From Mauremys mutica (Eukaryota; Chordata; Testudines; Geoemydidae): a stretch of 64,000 nucleotides of DNA. Position numbers and translations under genes: made by a program. Shown here piece by piece: positions 19,885 through 30,574 of this stretch; position 1 is the stretch's first letter, and each line of letters starts with the position of its first letter. The notes under the pieces were generated by a model. It was not told where the DNA came from, made no database searches, and worked only from the letters and a program-made list of their open reading frames with translations. The stretch is taken from NCBI RefSeq assembly GCF_020497125.1, contig NC_059084.1, positions 35,907,949-35,971,948 on the forward strand, read 5' to 3'.

Positions 19885-21400
19885 CTGCGTGTGTTTGCTC
19901 AGCCCCGGCCTGAGGGCCTGAGCCCCTGAACTGCTGTGTGTTTGCTCAGCCCCTGCCTGAGGGCCTGAGCCCCTGAACTGCTGTGTGTTTGCTCAGCCCC
20001 TGCCTGAGGGCCTGAGCCCCTGAACTGCTGTGTGTTTGCTCAGCCCCTGTGTCATAGGTCTTCTCCCCCACTTGGAGCTGTTGGGTTCCAAGATGGGGAC
20101 CTGCATGGACTCCTCTAAACTAAAATTCTAGTTTAGATCTGGTTCTCGCTGCCACCAGTCAGTTTTTAAGTGTCTGACACACTCCCTGTTCCCCCCAAAA
20201 CTTTCCCTGGGGAACACAGATTCAAACCTGAATCTCAACACAAAGGGAAACAAACCATTTCCCTCCTCCCCTCTCCTAGTGCTTAGGAGAGATACCTGAT
20301 TCAAACTCCTTGAATCTCAACACAAAGGGAAACAACCCATTTCCCCCCTCCCCTCTCCTAGTGCTTAGGAGAGATACCTGATTCAAACTTCTTGAATCAA
20401 ACAAAGAGGGATTCACTTTCCCCCCTCCCCTTCCCCTGAAAATCCAAACAAGGGAAGAAATCAATCAAGTTCTAAAAAGAAAAGATTTTATTAAAAGAAC
20501 AAAAAGAAAGTACACTATCTCTGTAATACCAGGATGGAACAATACACAGAGTCTAACCTATAAACCTGGAGAGAATTCCCCATCCCCCTTTCTTTCTCAG
20601 TAAAAGCAAAGTAACAGCAATAGAAATAAAGAATTCCTTCAGCAAACACACAATTGCAAATATAGAAAGCAACTCAAAAGACTAATCCGCCTTTTTAACT
20701 AATACTCACTATACTGGATAGTAGGAAATACTCCAGGAGAACTTGGAGACATATCTGGCCTCTCTTAGATCCAAAGAGAGCACACAGAGCAAACAAAGAA
20801 CACAGACAAAGCCTTCCCTCCACAGAGATTTGAAATTATCCTGTCCCTTGATTGGTCCTCTGGTCAGGTGTTCCTCAGGTTACTGAGCTTGTTAACCCTT
20901 TACAGGTAAAAGAGACTTTAACCCTTAACTATCTGTTTATGACACCCTGCCTGAGGGCCTGAGCCCCTGAACTGCTGTGTGTTTGCTCAGCCCCTGCCTG
21001 AGGGCCTGAGCCCCTGAACTGCTGTGTGTTTGCTCAGCCCCTGCCTGAGGACCTGAGCCCTTGAACTGACTGTGTGTTTGCTCAGCTCCTGCCTGAGGAC
21101 CTGAGCCCTTGAACTGACTGTGTGTTTGCTCAGCTCCTGCCTGAGGACCTGAGCCCTTGAACTGACTGTGTGTTTGCTCAGCTCCTGCCTGAGGACCTGA
21201 GCCCTTGAGCTGACTGTGTGTTTGCTCAGCTCCTGCCTGAGGACCTGAGCCCTTGAACTGACTGTGTGTTTGCTCAGCTCCTGCCTGAGGGTCTGAGCCC
21301 AGAACTGCTATCTGTTGCCCTGCCCTGACTGAGGGCTTGGGCTTGAAGTACTGTTTGTTTACTCAGCCCTGCCTGAGGGCCTGAGCCAGTGAACTACTGT
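19885..21400 (+). repeat. 47/48-bp minisatellite, split by a solo LTR
   Basis: The marker TTTGCTCAG recurs at 19894, 19941, 19988 and 20035 (47-bp steps), then after the inserted LTR at 20982, 21029, 21077, 21125, 21173, 21221 and 21269 (48-bp steps after the first). Each unit reads TTTGCTCAGCYCCTGCCTGA, then a GGxCTGAGCCCxTGAxCTG stretch. The left units are the 47-bp type and the right ones the 48-bp type with an extra A in GAACTGACTG. The array fades at 21290-21400. Period 47 would break any frame, so it is not coding. Confidence 0.93.
20050..20944. mobile_element. Solo LTR (895 bp) in the minisatellite
   Basis: The element starts TGTCATAGG and ends TTTATGACA, giving inverted ends TGTCATA/TATGACA. 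The 5-bp flanks are CCCTG at 20045-20049 and CCCTG at 20945-20949. It interrupts the 47-bp repeat cleanly. The same LTR family occurs at 30836-36974. This copy carries an extra tandem duplication of about 88 bases (20230-20400). The ends and 5-bp duplication indicate an endogenous retrovirus-type or Gypsy LTR left by recombination; a minus orientation is suggested by TTTAATAAAATC on that strand. Confidence 0.9.
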
Positions 21401-21524
21401 TTGCTGCCCCGCCCTGACCTAGGGCTTGGACTCTGGGGACCGAACTGCTTGCTAGCCTCGTGTTGTGAGGCGGCCTGGCTCCCAGCCGCTCCTGAGAGGG
21501 CCGAGCCCCACACCGGACTCTTAC

Positions 21525-22870
21525 AGAAGGGTACAACAATGGCACAGATAGAGAACGTCTCCTCAAACTCAGTTACCAGGTTTATGCCCACTCACTCTAT
21601 CTTGGGACAGGGCTGTTTGGCCATGGCTGAGAAGGTCAAAAGACATTGATGTGTTATAAGGTGCTCCCAACAGAGAGGGAGGGGGAAATGGTCAGCATGC
21701 TGGTGGTTGGCAGATGGATGGAAAGACTGAGAGTCTGGAGCTGCAGCGAGCAAGTCTGGTGCCCAGATAGAACATGAAACAGCAAGGTTGGGTCATGTCT
21801 ATCTAGGAGTTGAAGCACAGGGAAGAAGCTGTGAATTCAGGCCTCCTTGTTATTTTCATATCGGCTTCTCCAGGTACTGTGGACAATTTGGGCAAAATTC
21901 CCCAAACCAGTGTAATATTATTGATACTGACAGAGTTACTCCTGATTTACATTTTACACCATACTTTGGCATAGCTAGTAAAGGTCAACACCAGGTTACA
22001 GTAGAGGTAGGGGAGTAAGGGTTGACTGTGAGTAGCTACATAATGATAATATCTACCCGTGACTTCTCTCCACTAGGTTTTTAAAGAAAGACATCTATCT
22101 CAAAATATCTATCTATCTATCTATTGGCAGCAAAGACAAAGTTTGGGGGGTTAGGTATTTTAAAAACCAGATCTACTTGGGTCATTGGAGATGGGAGTTT
22201 TAAATGACTTGATTCTGTTGATTTGATCACTGATGATAGAACTAACATTCACAAAGCTCTGAGAAACCCTGGCTAAGGGGTTAAGAGGCCCCCTTTATCT
22301 CATTGAAAGATGCACGGTTTATTCCAGAATAATGGCTGAGGTTAATGGCTGAGATAATCCCCAGGTTCCCTTTGGCATAGGTCCCTGCAGTTTCTCATGT
22401 GTCACACTTATTTTCACTCAATAACTAATCAAAATGTTTAGCCTCCTTCCTTTTTGCAGCCTTAAGTAAAGTTCTAGGAAAGACATTATTTGATTTGATT
22501 TATACATAGGTACCAAGATTTGGATCCTCAGAGGGAGAAAATCAGTGTTGCCCCATTGACTTTGTTCTCTCCATGGCAGTCTGCTTCCAAGTTAATCTTC
22601 CCCATCTGCTCTTTATTTCCTAGATAGCATTAACTATCTCTTTGTTGCATCGTGTACATGTTTGGGGAGTGTCTCTTTGAGGTTCTGGGGTGAGATCACT
22701 TCCTTGACATTCTTGGTTTTCTATTTAGGGTTATGGCTACTCTTCCACATGGGCGTTCAGCAGGGATGGATGCTGTGCTGTCGAATGCTGTTATATTATC
22801 TGCTTATGCCACTTGTAGATTTGTATGGTCTCCTAGCTATGTTGTATATTAGGTCATCTGGGAAGGGATA
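21525..22870. other. No gene recognised
   Basis: It contains a short (ATCT)n at 22106-22125 and an old TACTCCTGATTTACATTTTA motif near 21936 that recurs elsewhere in the window. The 76- to 119-residue open frames show no family features. Confidence 0.4.
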
Positions 22871-23683
22871 TGTGATGGGTTCCCCCTGGTGTGCCACCTG
22901 GGGCTGGGGTACCACTGAGCCCCCTGACTCACCAGCCTGGGCTCCCTCTCAAACTGTGCTGCTGAGACAAGCTGAAGACACACCCCAAGTCTTACACTTC
23001 CACCAGCATCCACACAGGTAGGGACACACCCAGCTATGGTTACATGCAGGCTCTCTGACCAGCCACTGCATATGAGCCAACAATACAAAGGCTAAAATCA
23101 AGGTAACCACCAGCTTCTCAGTCTAGGACCGCAGAGCCGTACTGTCTTGCCCTGGGAAGTGAAGAACAATCAATGATGTCATTCCCTGCCTTATATAGCT
23201 TTTGCATATGGCAAGAAACCTTTGCTTCAAAACTTGGTCCCCAAACCGGTTTGTGGGAAAATACTGACATCCCAAGATGGAGTCCAGAGTCATGTGTCCT
23301 GGTCATATGTCCTTGTTAAATAATAGCAGCCATTACACCTACAGACTGTCTGGAGTGTTCTCAGGAAGGCTCACCAGGTGGGAGATAAGCTTCTCCTAAG
23401 GTCTATTGTTTTCCCTAATGGCTCATTACTCTGAATAGGCCCTTCCCAACCAGCTCTCTAGACTGAAAGCATCTTGTCTAGTGGGTGTTACAGATACATA
23501 GTCAGTATTTATAACTTCAGATACAAAAAATGATACATGCATACAAATAGAATAAACATATTCAACAATTCATAACTTTTCCAATGACACATCACATGAC
23601 TTATCTTGTACAAAATGCATCATAATTATGCCATAATCATATCTTAATAATATTACTATGACAAATGTCAGGTGCAGTGTCAT
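22871..23683. repeat. LTR-like repeat (TGTGAYGGG family)
   Basis: It starts TGTGATGGGTTCCCC and ends near GTGCAGTGTCATA. The tail ATAACTTCAGATACAAAAAA, then GATACATGCATACAAATAG, is shared with the copy at 38121. It is non-coding. No clear target duplication was found, so the LTR nature is inferred from the family resemblance. Confidence 0.55.
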
Positions 23684-24593
23684 AGGGGACATCAGTGGAT
23701 CAGGTCACCACAGCATCTCTCCATACAGGACCATGCAAAGCCGTATTGTTGGTGGGTCAGCCTGTCACGAGGTATGGCTTCTCTCCCACCTTCTTCCCTG
23801 CAGAAACTGCACAGACTCCACTGGTTGTGCCTTCACTGTACCCTGTGATTTTAAGTTCAAGTTCACTCCACCATTTCCATAGCCACCCCGATGCAACAAT
23901 ATATCTACAGCTCCCACGGGCCCTCTCCCTAGGACCAGAGGGGAACCGAGGCCTCCGTGTAACTGAGCTCAGCTAGCCCTGGTCCGGTCTAGCTCCTCCT
24001 CTTTGGGACTTCCTGCCTTTTTATCAGCCTTGCACTGATGTGATAATTGGATCCTTATCCTGATTGTCTAATTACCCCCATATCTAGGGGAACTAATTAA
24101 CATCAGAGAGAAGGCTCCCTGCACTCTGTCACTCAGCCCCCATCTTTCCCACCAGCAGAGAGGGAATTTGAGACTTCCACAGAGGAATGCCTGAGTCATT
24201 ACACCTTGAGCTGATGAGCCACTAGCTTCTAGCCAGAACATATAATACTTTCTCAGCTTCTGTGGACTAGACATTGGGGGGGACAGGCAGGTAAAGTAGA
24301 TGGATGAGGGGCTTTCATGTTTTCCTCTCAGCAGAGGAATATCTACCAAGCACCTGAAGACCACAGCAGCTCAAATCTCCCCATGGGGTGATAAATGCCA
24401 TTTTGGGTGTCATACCAGGGATTGAACTAGGACCCTCCTGAGAACCATCTTCAGTACCCCTCCTGTGCACTCACCCATGTTACTAGCCCATATGGAAGCT
24501 TATGCCACCAGTTCTGTGCTGGTATTTTTAGAGTGGTAGTTAAATGAAAGCTAATTCTGGGATGCCTACCGGAGCTGCAAAATGACACCCTCA
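23684..24593. other. No gene recognised
   Basis: Moderately GC-rich DNA just left of the Harbinger element, possibly another retroelement remnant. I see no coding or structural signature. Confidence 0.35.
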
Positions 24594-24700
24594 GGCCTTG
24601 TCTAAACTACAAGACTATTTCGAATCAACTTAGTTCGAATTTGTGGATTCGACCTTATGAAGTCGAATTTGTGTATCCATACTAAATACACTAATTCGAA
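24594..24700. repeat. Harbinger left terminal region with TTCGAA motifs
   Basis: Besides the terminal inverted repeat it holds TTCGAA at 24619, 24634 and 24695, plus half-matches near 24648 and 24663. In this superfamily the Myb-like protein binds subterminal sequence, so these palindromes are candidate binding sites (inference). Confidence 0.6.
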
Positions 24701-24971
24701 TTTCTGAGTCCACATTCACGGGGCCAGCGTCGACTTTGGAAGCGGTGCACTGTGGGAAGCTATCCCACAGTTCCCGCACTCCCCGCTGCCCATTGGAATG
24801 CTGGGTAGAGCCCCCAATGCCTGCTGGGGGGAAAAATGTGCCGAGGGTGGTTTTGGGTAACTGTCATTATTGAACCGTCACTCCCGCCCTCTCTCCCTGA
24901 AAGCGCCGGCGGGAAATCTGTTCGCGCCCTTCTCTTGTCAGTTACAGCGCGTACGCCACAGCACTGCGAGC

Positions 24972-26255
24972 ATGGAGCCCGCTGCGATCATCGCTGCACT
25001 TATGGCCGTTGTCAACTCCTCGCACCTTATCGTCCACCTCTTCCACAGTCAGCTGCTGAGAAATCGGGCGAGGAGGCTCCGGCAGCGCGGTGAGAACAGG
25101 AATTCACAGAGTGGCGCAGACCTCTCACAAAGCAGGGTACGCCGCGCCGTGGAGATCATGGTGGCAATGGGTCAAGTTCATGGTGTGGAACGGCGATTCT
25201 GGGCCCGGGAAACCAGCATGGACTGGTGGGACCGCATAGTGCTGCAGGTCTGGGATGAATCACAGTGGCTGCGAAACTTCAGGATGCGTAAGGGCACTTT
25301 CCTTGAACTCTGTGACTTGCTGGCCCCTGCCCTGAAGCACCAGGACACACGGATGCGAGCAGCCCTGAGTGTGCAGAAGCGAGTGGCCATAGCCCTCTGG
25401 AAACTTGCAACGCCAGACAGCTACCAGTCAGTAGCGAACCACTTTGGCGTGGGCAAATCTACCGTGGGGGTTGCTGTGATACAAGTAGCCCAAGCAATCG
25501 TTGAGCAACTGCTCTCAAAGGTAGTGACTCTCGGAAACGTCCAGGACATCATAGATGGCTTCGCCGCGATGGGATTCCCAAACTGCGGTGGGGCTATAGA
25601 TGGGACTCACATCCCTATCCTGGCACCAGCCCACCAGGCCAGCGAGTACATTAACCGAAAGGTCTACTTTTCAATGGTGCTGCAAGCACTGGTGGACCAT
25701 AGGGGATGTTTTACCAACATCTTCGTTGGGTGGGCGGGCAAGGTTCATGACGCGCGTGTGTTCAGGAACTCTGGTCTGTTTAGACGACTCCAGGCAGGAA
25801 CTTTCTTCCCGGACCACAAAATAACGTTTGGGGATGTGCAGATGCCTACAGTGATCCTCGGGGACCCAGCCTACCCGCTAATGCCCTGGCTCATGAAGCC
25901 CTATATAGGCGCCTTGGACAGTGAGAAGGAACTCTTCAACTACCGGCTGAGCAAGTGCAGAATGGTGGTGGAGTGTGCTTTCGGACGTCTTAAGGGGAGG
26001 TGGCGGAGCTTACTGACTCACTTGGACATCAGTGAAAAGAATATCCCCGTAGTTATTGCTGCTTGCTGTGTGCTTCACAATGTCTGTGAGAGCAAGGGCG
26101 AGACCTTTTTGGCCGGATGGGAGGTTGAGGCAAATCGCCTGGCTGCTGTTTACGCTCAGCCAGACACCCGTGCCGAAAAACTATCCCAGCGGGAAGCGCT
26201 GTGTATCCGGGAGGCTTTGAAAGCAAGTTTCCTCGGAGAGCAGGGTAACCTATGA
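24972..26255 (+). CDS. PIF/Harbinger transposase (DDE_Tnp_4 type)
   Basis: The gene codes 427 residues from the ATG at 24972 (MEPAA). The open frame extends upstream to 24870 only without an ATG. A Harbinger transposase cuts and joins element ends in the nucleus and needs its Myb-like partner for DNA recognition and nuclear entry. A helix-turn-helix-like segment (SYQSVANHFGVGKSTV) lies at about residues 150-165. The catalytic acidic residues sit in GAIDGTHIPI (D210), GDPAYPL (D298) and VVECAFGRLKGRW (E334), in the spacing of the DDE_Tnp_4 family, and the HDARVF motif is also present. There are no stops or frameshifts, and the length is normal for the family. The vertebrate domesticated relative is HARBI1, but the flanking inverted repeats and target duplication show this is a transposon copy. 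Confidence 0.95.
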   Translation: MEPAAIIAALMAVVNSSHLIVHLFHSQLLRNRARRLRQRGENRNSQSGADLSQSRVRRAVEIMVAMGQVHGVERRFWARETSMDWWDRIVLQVWDESQWLRNFRMRKGTFLELCDLLAPALKHQDTRMRAALSVQKRVAIALWKLATPDSYQSVANHFGVGKSTVGVAVIQVAQAIVEQLLSKVVTLGNVQDIIDGFAAMGFPNCGGAIDGTHIPILAPAHQASEYINRKVYFSMVLQALVDHRGCFTNIFVGWAGKVHDARVFRNSGLFRRLQAGTFFPDHKITFGDVQMPTVILGDPAYPLMPWLMKPYIGALDSEKELFNYRLSKCRMVVECAFGRLKGRWRSLLTHLDISEKNIPVVIAACCVLHNVCESKGETFLAGWEVEANRLAAVYAQPDTRAEKLSQREALCIREALKASFLGEQGNL

Positions 26256-27147
26256 CTCTACACTTGATTTTAAGAGAAGCTGATCCTGGGCCTGTGTCTC
26301 TATGTGTTGAGTGAGATCTGCGGTTACATACCCCATTCTCCAAGTTTCCCCCACTTCCAAAACACGTTTTTAAACAAATTAAACGGAACAGTTATTGTTA
26401 ATAAATCTTTCTTTTACTTTGCATTTCTGTTCAGGGTTTGAAACATGGACGCATACTGTGCTGGGTACGGTGTGGACTGATGTACAGACCGCTTGTACAA
26501 TACAGTACGGACAGCCTCCTGCTCCTACATAGGTCTCTGGGGTGGGGGACGGTTTCAAGTGGTTGTGCATGTAGGGGTGGGTTTGCAGGAAGGGGCGAGT
26601 GGTGCCGTCTTTGCATAGGGATTTGGATGCAGGCTCTGGGCTGTGGGTTTGGGCGTAGGAAGGGGTGAGGGGGAAGGGTGAGTATCTGTCTGTGGATGAG
26701 GGCTCTTGTTGGGGCTCAGGGCAGCGGAGAGGATCGCGCCTACAGTGGAAGTGCATGGTAAGGGCAGCATGCCTTAATATTAGGGGGTGGCAGGCGCTAG
26801 GACCGTGGACAAGCGTACACATCACAGAATGACACGGGGCAGCATACACTACACAGAGGGACCCTGGTGACTACTGAATGCAGTCTGTGTGTGCCCTGCA
26901 GTTGATCCTGCCCCCGATAGTCTGTACCCTGCTAATGTAGGCTATCCCGTGCAATTATAAATCCCCTGCCCCCCCCCCCCACATACACAGTCTTCTGACA
27001 CGAAAGACATGACGGAAAGAGTGAACAACAGCAAACAGCTTTTATTAATCTACTACATAGTGGGGTGATGAAACTTGGATTTGGGACTGGGTGATCCTGT
27101 AAGGGAAGCGCTTCTAAACAGTTATAGCGTCAGACGTGTGTGGAACA
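26256..27147. other. Harbinger intergenic region between convergent genes
   Basis: This non-coding DNA includes an AATAAATC-type polyadenylation candidate near 26399 for the transposase. On the minus strand the facing gene ends at 27148 and TTAATAAAAGC at about 27041-27051 offers its poly(A) signal. The open frames here are low-complexity shadows. Confidence 0.5.
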
Positions 27148-29018
27148 TTAGCGCTCAGCTGTGGTGCAGTGACAGTTCTCACGGCCCCTACCGCCCCTCC
27201 GTCTTGTAATTTTCGGTGAGGGGGGGACAGGACTTCTTGGCGTTGGAGGGTGGTTGCAGATACAGTGCAGGGGGGATCTCACCTCCTGCCTGCGGTCCTG
27301 CAGAACATCAACAAGGCGCCGGAGCGTGTCCGTTTGCTCCCTCATTAGCCCAAGCAGCGTTTGAGTCGCCTGATGGTCTTCCTGCCGCCACCTATCCTCC
27401 CGTTCGATGTGTGTGTGATGCTGTTGACATAGGCTCTCCCTCCACTGTCTCTGCTCTGCCGCCTCGGCTCTGGAACAGGCCATCAGTTCCGCGAACATCT
27501 CTTCCCGAGTATTTTTCTTTCGCCGCCTAATCTGAGCCAGCCTCTGCGAGGGGGATGCCGGGGCAGTCTGGGAAAGAGCAGAAGCTGTGTGATGGGAAAC
27601 AGTAAATGATTTCCTTGAACAGATACATGTTTGCGAACAGTGAACACAGTCTAGTCAGTTTCTCTGAACAAGACCATACAGGGCACCAAGTCTCACGAGA
27701 TCTCAGGAAAAGTTCGAGATTTCGGAATACGCTCTCATTGGCGGCGCCATTGCACAGGAGAGCGGACAAGTGGGGAGAGACAGCATAATCCGTCTTGCAG
27801 ACAGTCCTGGTAAGCCTTAAAGTAGATCATGCTTATCAGTTAGTGGATAGCTGTGCTCTCCTGCTAAAGGCAATCTGGAAAGCAGAAAGGCTGAGCCTTT
27901 TGCAGCCCCTCCCGCCAGTGCACGGGAAAGATCAATGTCTGCTTGTTCTCTGTGGCCTCCAGCACGTGGCTGTTAAGCGAGGGTCGTTGTTATGCAACCT
28001 AATTGTAAACCGTTAACAATAGTAACAATACACTAATTGCCCGACTTAGATGCAGCCTGTCCAGACCGACATCACCCTGAGGCAGGTCACTCGCAGTCAG
28101 AGAGAGCGGATGCTACTGGAAGCCCTGCACAGACCAGGACCATATGCAGCAATGCTGGTGGAGGCGATGATTCCTCTCTACATTAGGATCTCCTGGCGCG
28201 GAAGAGTGTGCTTCCATGGAGCACCGAATAAGGCACCTCTCCCCAGGAACCTCCTGCGGAGGCTTTTTGAGCTGCTCTCTGAGAGCTTTCTTGAACTGTC
28301 CCAAGAGGATTATTGTTCAATCCCTATATGTGTGGACCTACTATTTATATAGTTTGACATGTAAAATTTTGTATATAGTATTTCTATTTTTTCTATACCC
28401 GTTTTTTAAAAAATAAAAGTTTCCATGTTTATAGCACTTACCGCCTGATCCTTCCCCTGATTCTGAGTCCGGGTTAACGGGCGGGGAGGGTTGGTAGGGG
28501 ATCTCTGTGAGGGTGATGAAGAGATCCTGGCTGTCAGGGCAAGCGGTATTGTGTTCGCTGTCGCCTGCGCCGTCCTCCGCAAACCCTTCCTCATCTTCCC
28601 CATCGGCAAACATCGCCGAGGAACTGTCCAGGTACACTATGCCATCCTCAGAGTCCACGGTCACTGGTGGGGCAGTGGTGGCAGACCCACCGAGAATGGC
28701 ATGCAGTGCCTCGTAGAAGCGGCATGTCTGGGGCTGTGCTCCGGAGCGTCCGTTTGCCGCTCTGACTTTTTGGTAACCTTGTCTCAGGTCTTTGACTTTC
28801 ACGCGGCACTGCATCGCATCCCGGCTGTATCCTTTCTCTATCATTGCTTTAGACACCTTCTCGAAGGTCTTTGCATTCCGCTTGTTGGAGCGCAGCTCCG
28901 AGAGCACAGACTCCTCGCCCCACACACCGATCAGATCCAGGACTTCCCGGTCTGTCCATGCTGGGGACCTCTTTCTATTCTTGGATTGGCCGGATTCCTC
29001 TGCTGGAGAGCTCTGCAT
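27148..29018 (-). CDS. Harbinger partner gene: Myb/SANT-like DNA-binding protein, two exons
   Basis: The first exon starts at ATG 29018 (MQSSPAEE; the frame is open from 29114). It codes the Myb/SANT-like domain PAWTDREVLDLIGVW, then CRVKVKDLRQGYQKV, then CRFYEALHAILGG, followed by an acidic Ser/Asp/Glu-rich stretch. A canonical donor (GGCG|GTAAGT) ends it at 28442. A pyrimidine-rich acceptor (TTTCCCAG|ACTG) opens exon 2 at 27567, which codes a basic RLAQIRRRKKNTREEMFAEL segment and a helical, Glu/Arg-rich tail to a stop at 27148. Such proteins guide the transposase to the element ends. Joining these two sites puts the frames out of register (exon 1 ends after one base of a codon, exon 2 opens on a whole codon). 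Either another junction is used or this copy has a shift. Confidence 0.8.
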
Positions 29019-29289
29019 CGTTGCAGGTGCTGCGGAGCTCGCCCCGATGTCCAGCCAGGACGTCAGATTCAAAGTGCCCAGACAGGAAAAGGAATTCAAA
29101 TTTTCCCGGGTCATTTCCTGTGTGGCTGGTCAGAGAATCCAAGCTCGGACTGCTGTCCAGAGCGTCAACAGAGTGGTGCACTGTGGGATAGCTCCCGGAG
29201 CTACTAAGTTCGATTAGCATCCACACCTAGCCTAATTCGAGCTAGCCATGTCGAATTTAGCGCTACTCCACCTGTCGAGGTGGAGTACC

Positions 29290-29408
29290 AAATTCGAACT
29301 AAAGAGCCCTCTAGTTCGAATTAAATGGCTTCCTGGTGTGGACGGTTGAGCGGTTAGTTCGAATTAACACTGCTAAATTCGAAGTGAAGTCCTAGTGTAG
29401 ACCAGGCC
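29290..29408. repeat. Harbinger right terminal region with TTCGAA motifs
   Basis: TTCGAA occurs at 29293, 29315, 29358 and 29378, with related GTCGAATTT and AATTCGAG just upstream (29229-29256). It mirrors the left end and closes with TAGACCAGGCC. Confidence 0.6.
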
Positions 29409-29411
29409 TCA

Positions 29412-30574
29412 GTTGCAGTGTAAAGAGAGCCTTCAAGAAAGGATGCGTGTACTGGCAGGTAACTTCTAATCCATCTCCAGCATAGGTCTAGTGGTGTGGG
29501 GAGAAGATAATTAGATCACTGCTCTAACAAGATCATTGCTTAAGACAAAGCAGATCTCTCTCCCGGCTTCTGTTTCTATGCATCCAGCAGCACACTGCTT
29601 CCAGTGTGGGGGTCCATAAGTCTCACTGTAAACATCCCTTCTAACCCTAATCTTCACACTTACACTCATTTTAGACACGTGAAACTCAACTGACTCCAAT
29701 GGAATTATTCAAGCTGGTTGAAAAATCTTATTTTATTCCCACCAAATATTACAAACAACTGTATTCAAAAAATTGTTTGGAAAAAAAATCTCATTTTAGA
29801 CCCCCGCCAAAAAACGTGAAATGATGAATATTTTTTATTTCAAATTGCAATTTTCATTTTTTTTGTTTGGTTCTGTTTTGAAAAACAAACAAACATATTT
29901 CTGTTTTCAAATTTCCCCTCAGCGCTTTCTCTCCTTGGTAAAAGGGGGGGGGAAAGAAGACAAAGGAAGAAAAAAATGTAGGGAAAATGGTAAAAAAAAA
30001 AATCAACTCTTCTTGACATACACTTTGTCTTCCTTTTTTATTTTCCTACCTTGTCAGTGAAAAAGAGGATGAGAATGAAAAAACAAAACAAAATTCTGAA
30101 AACCAAAAATCAAATCCCTCATTTTATTCTGTTTTCAAAACCCAAAGAAAACACTTTCTTTTGGAGGGTTAAAAACAAAACAAAAACTTGTTTTATGTTG
30201 TTTTATTTTTTCCCTTTAAAATTCCTTAATATACAACCTTTTGTAAAAAAGAAAATCTATACAACTATTTTTGTTGGAAAAATGTTTGTAAAAATACTTT
30301 AACTAGCCCTAGGAGTCACTCCTGATTTATACAAGGGTGAATGAGAAGAGAATCAGCTCCATTCACTCCAATGGAGTTCTGATTTACACTGAGGTCAGGG
30401 AGACTCCAACACAATCACTCCTGATTTGCACCAGGGTGCATGAGATGAGAATGAATCCTGTTGACTCCAGATGTACCCTAGAAAGAGGGATTAATTTAAT
30501 TTTTGGAAAACTAAGGCTTTTTTTTTTCAAATCCAGCAACTGGATTCTCAGATCCCTTAGCTAGCTGTGAAATT
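29412..30574. other. AT-rich non-coding region
   Basis: Long A and T runs dominate (29740-30300). A motif ACTCCTGATTTATACAAGGG (30313) and ACTCCTGATTTGCACCAGGG (30417) occurs twice. No gene is supported. Confidence 0.5.

Larger units (their letters stand above)
19251..21524 (+). repeat. Composite unit bounded by 36-bp direct repeats, with minisatellite inside
   Basis: GTGAGGAGGCCTGGCTCCCA (19251-) recurs as GTGAGGCGGCCTGGCTCCCA (21465-), and 34 of 36 bases agree over 19251-19286 and 21465-21500. After the first copy come a GC-rich stretch, a TATA-like TATAAA at 19369-19374, then non-coding repetitive DNA and the minisatellite. This resembles an LTR retroelement remnant whose second terminal repeat is cut short, but no gag or pol is present. 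The open frames in 19237-19760 match nothing I know. Confidence 0.45.
24594..29408. mobile_element. PIF/Harbinger DNA transposon, apparently complete
   Basis: The ends GGCCTTGTCTAAACTAC (left) and, reading inward from the right, GGCCTGGTCTACACTAG are inverted repeats (14 of 17). They are flanked by the 3-bp duplication TCA at 24591-24593 and 29409-29411, as expected for PIF/Harbinger (three-base duplications). Inside lie a transposase gene on plus and a Myb/SANT-like gene on minus, convergent, which is the two-protein organisation of this superfamily. Both subterminal regions are dense in TTCGAA palindromes. At 4815 bp it has the size of an autonomous element. Confidence 0.93.

Noticed and set aside
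19885..21400. CRISPR-like array
   Set aside because: The 47/48-bp units are directly tandem with no unique spacers, the DNA is vertebrate, and no cas genes exist. It is a minisatellite.
23684..24590. Possible additional LTR next to the Harbinger element
   Set aside because: No TG...CA pair with a matching duplication could be found, and no second copy exists in the window to define ends.
24870..24971. Upstream start for the transposase at 24870
   Set aside because: The first codon there is TTG. The first ATG in frame is at 24972 and begins the family-like MEPAA N-terminus.
26379..26849. 156-codon minus frame near the Harbinger transposase 3' end
   Set aside because: It has no recognisable domain and lies in the non-coding gap between the two convergent genes.
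28491..29207. 238-codon plus-strand frame
   Set aside because: It is the antisense shadow of the Harbinger Myb/SANT exon, whose domain reads clearly on the minus strand.
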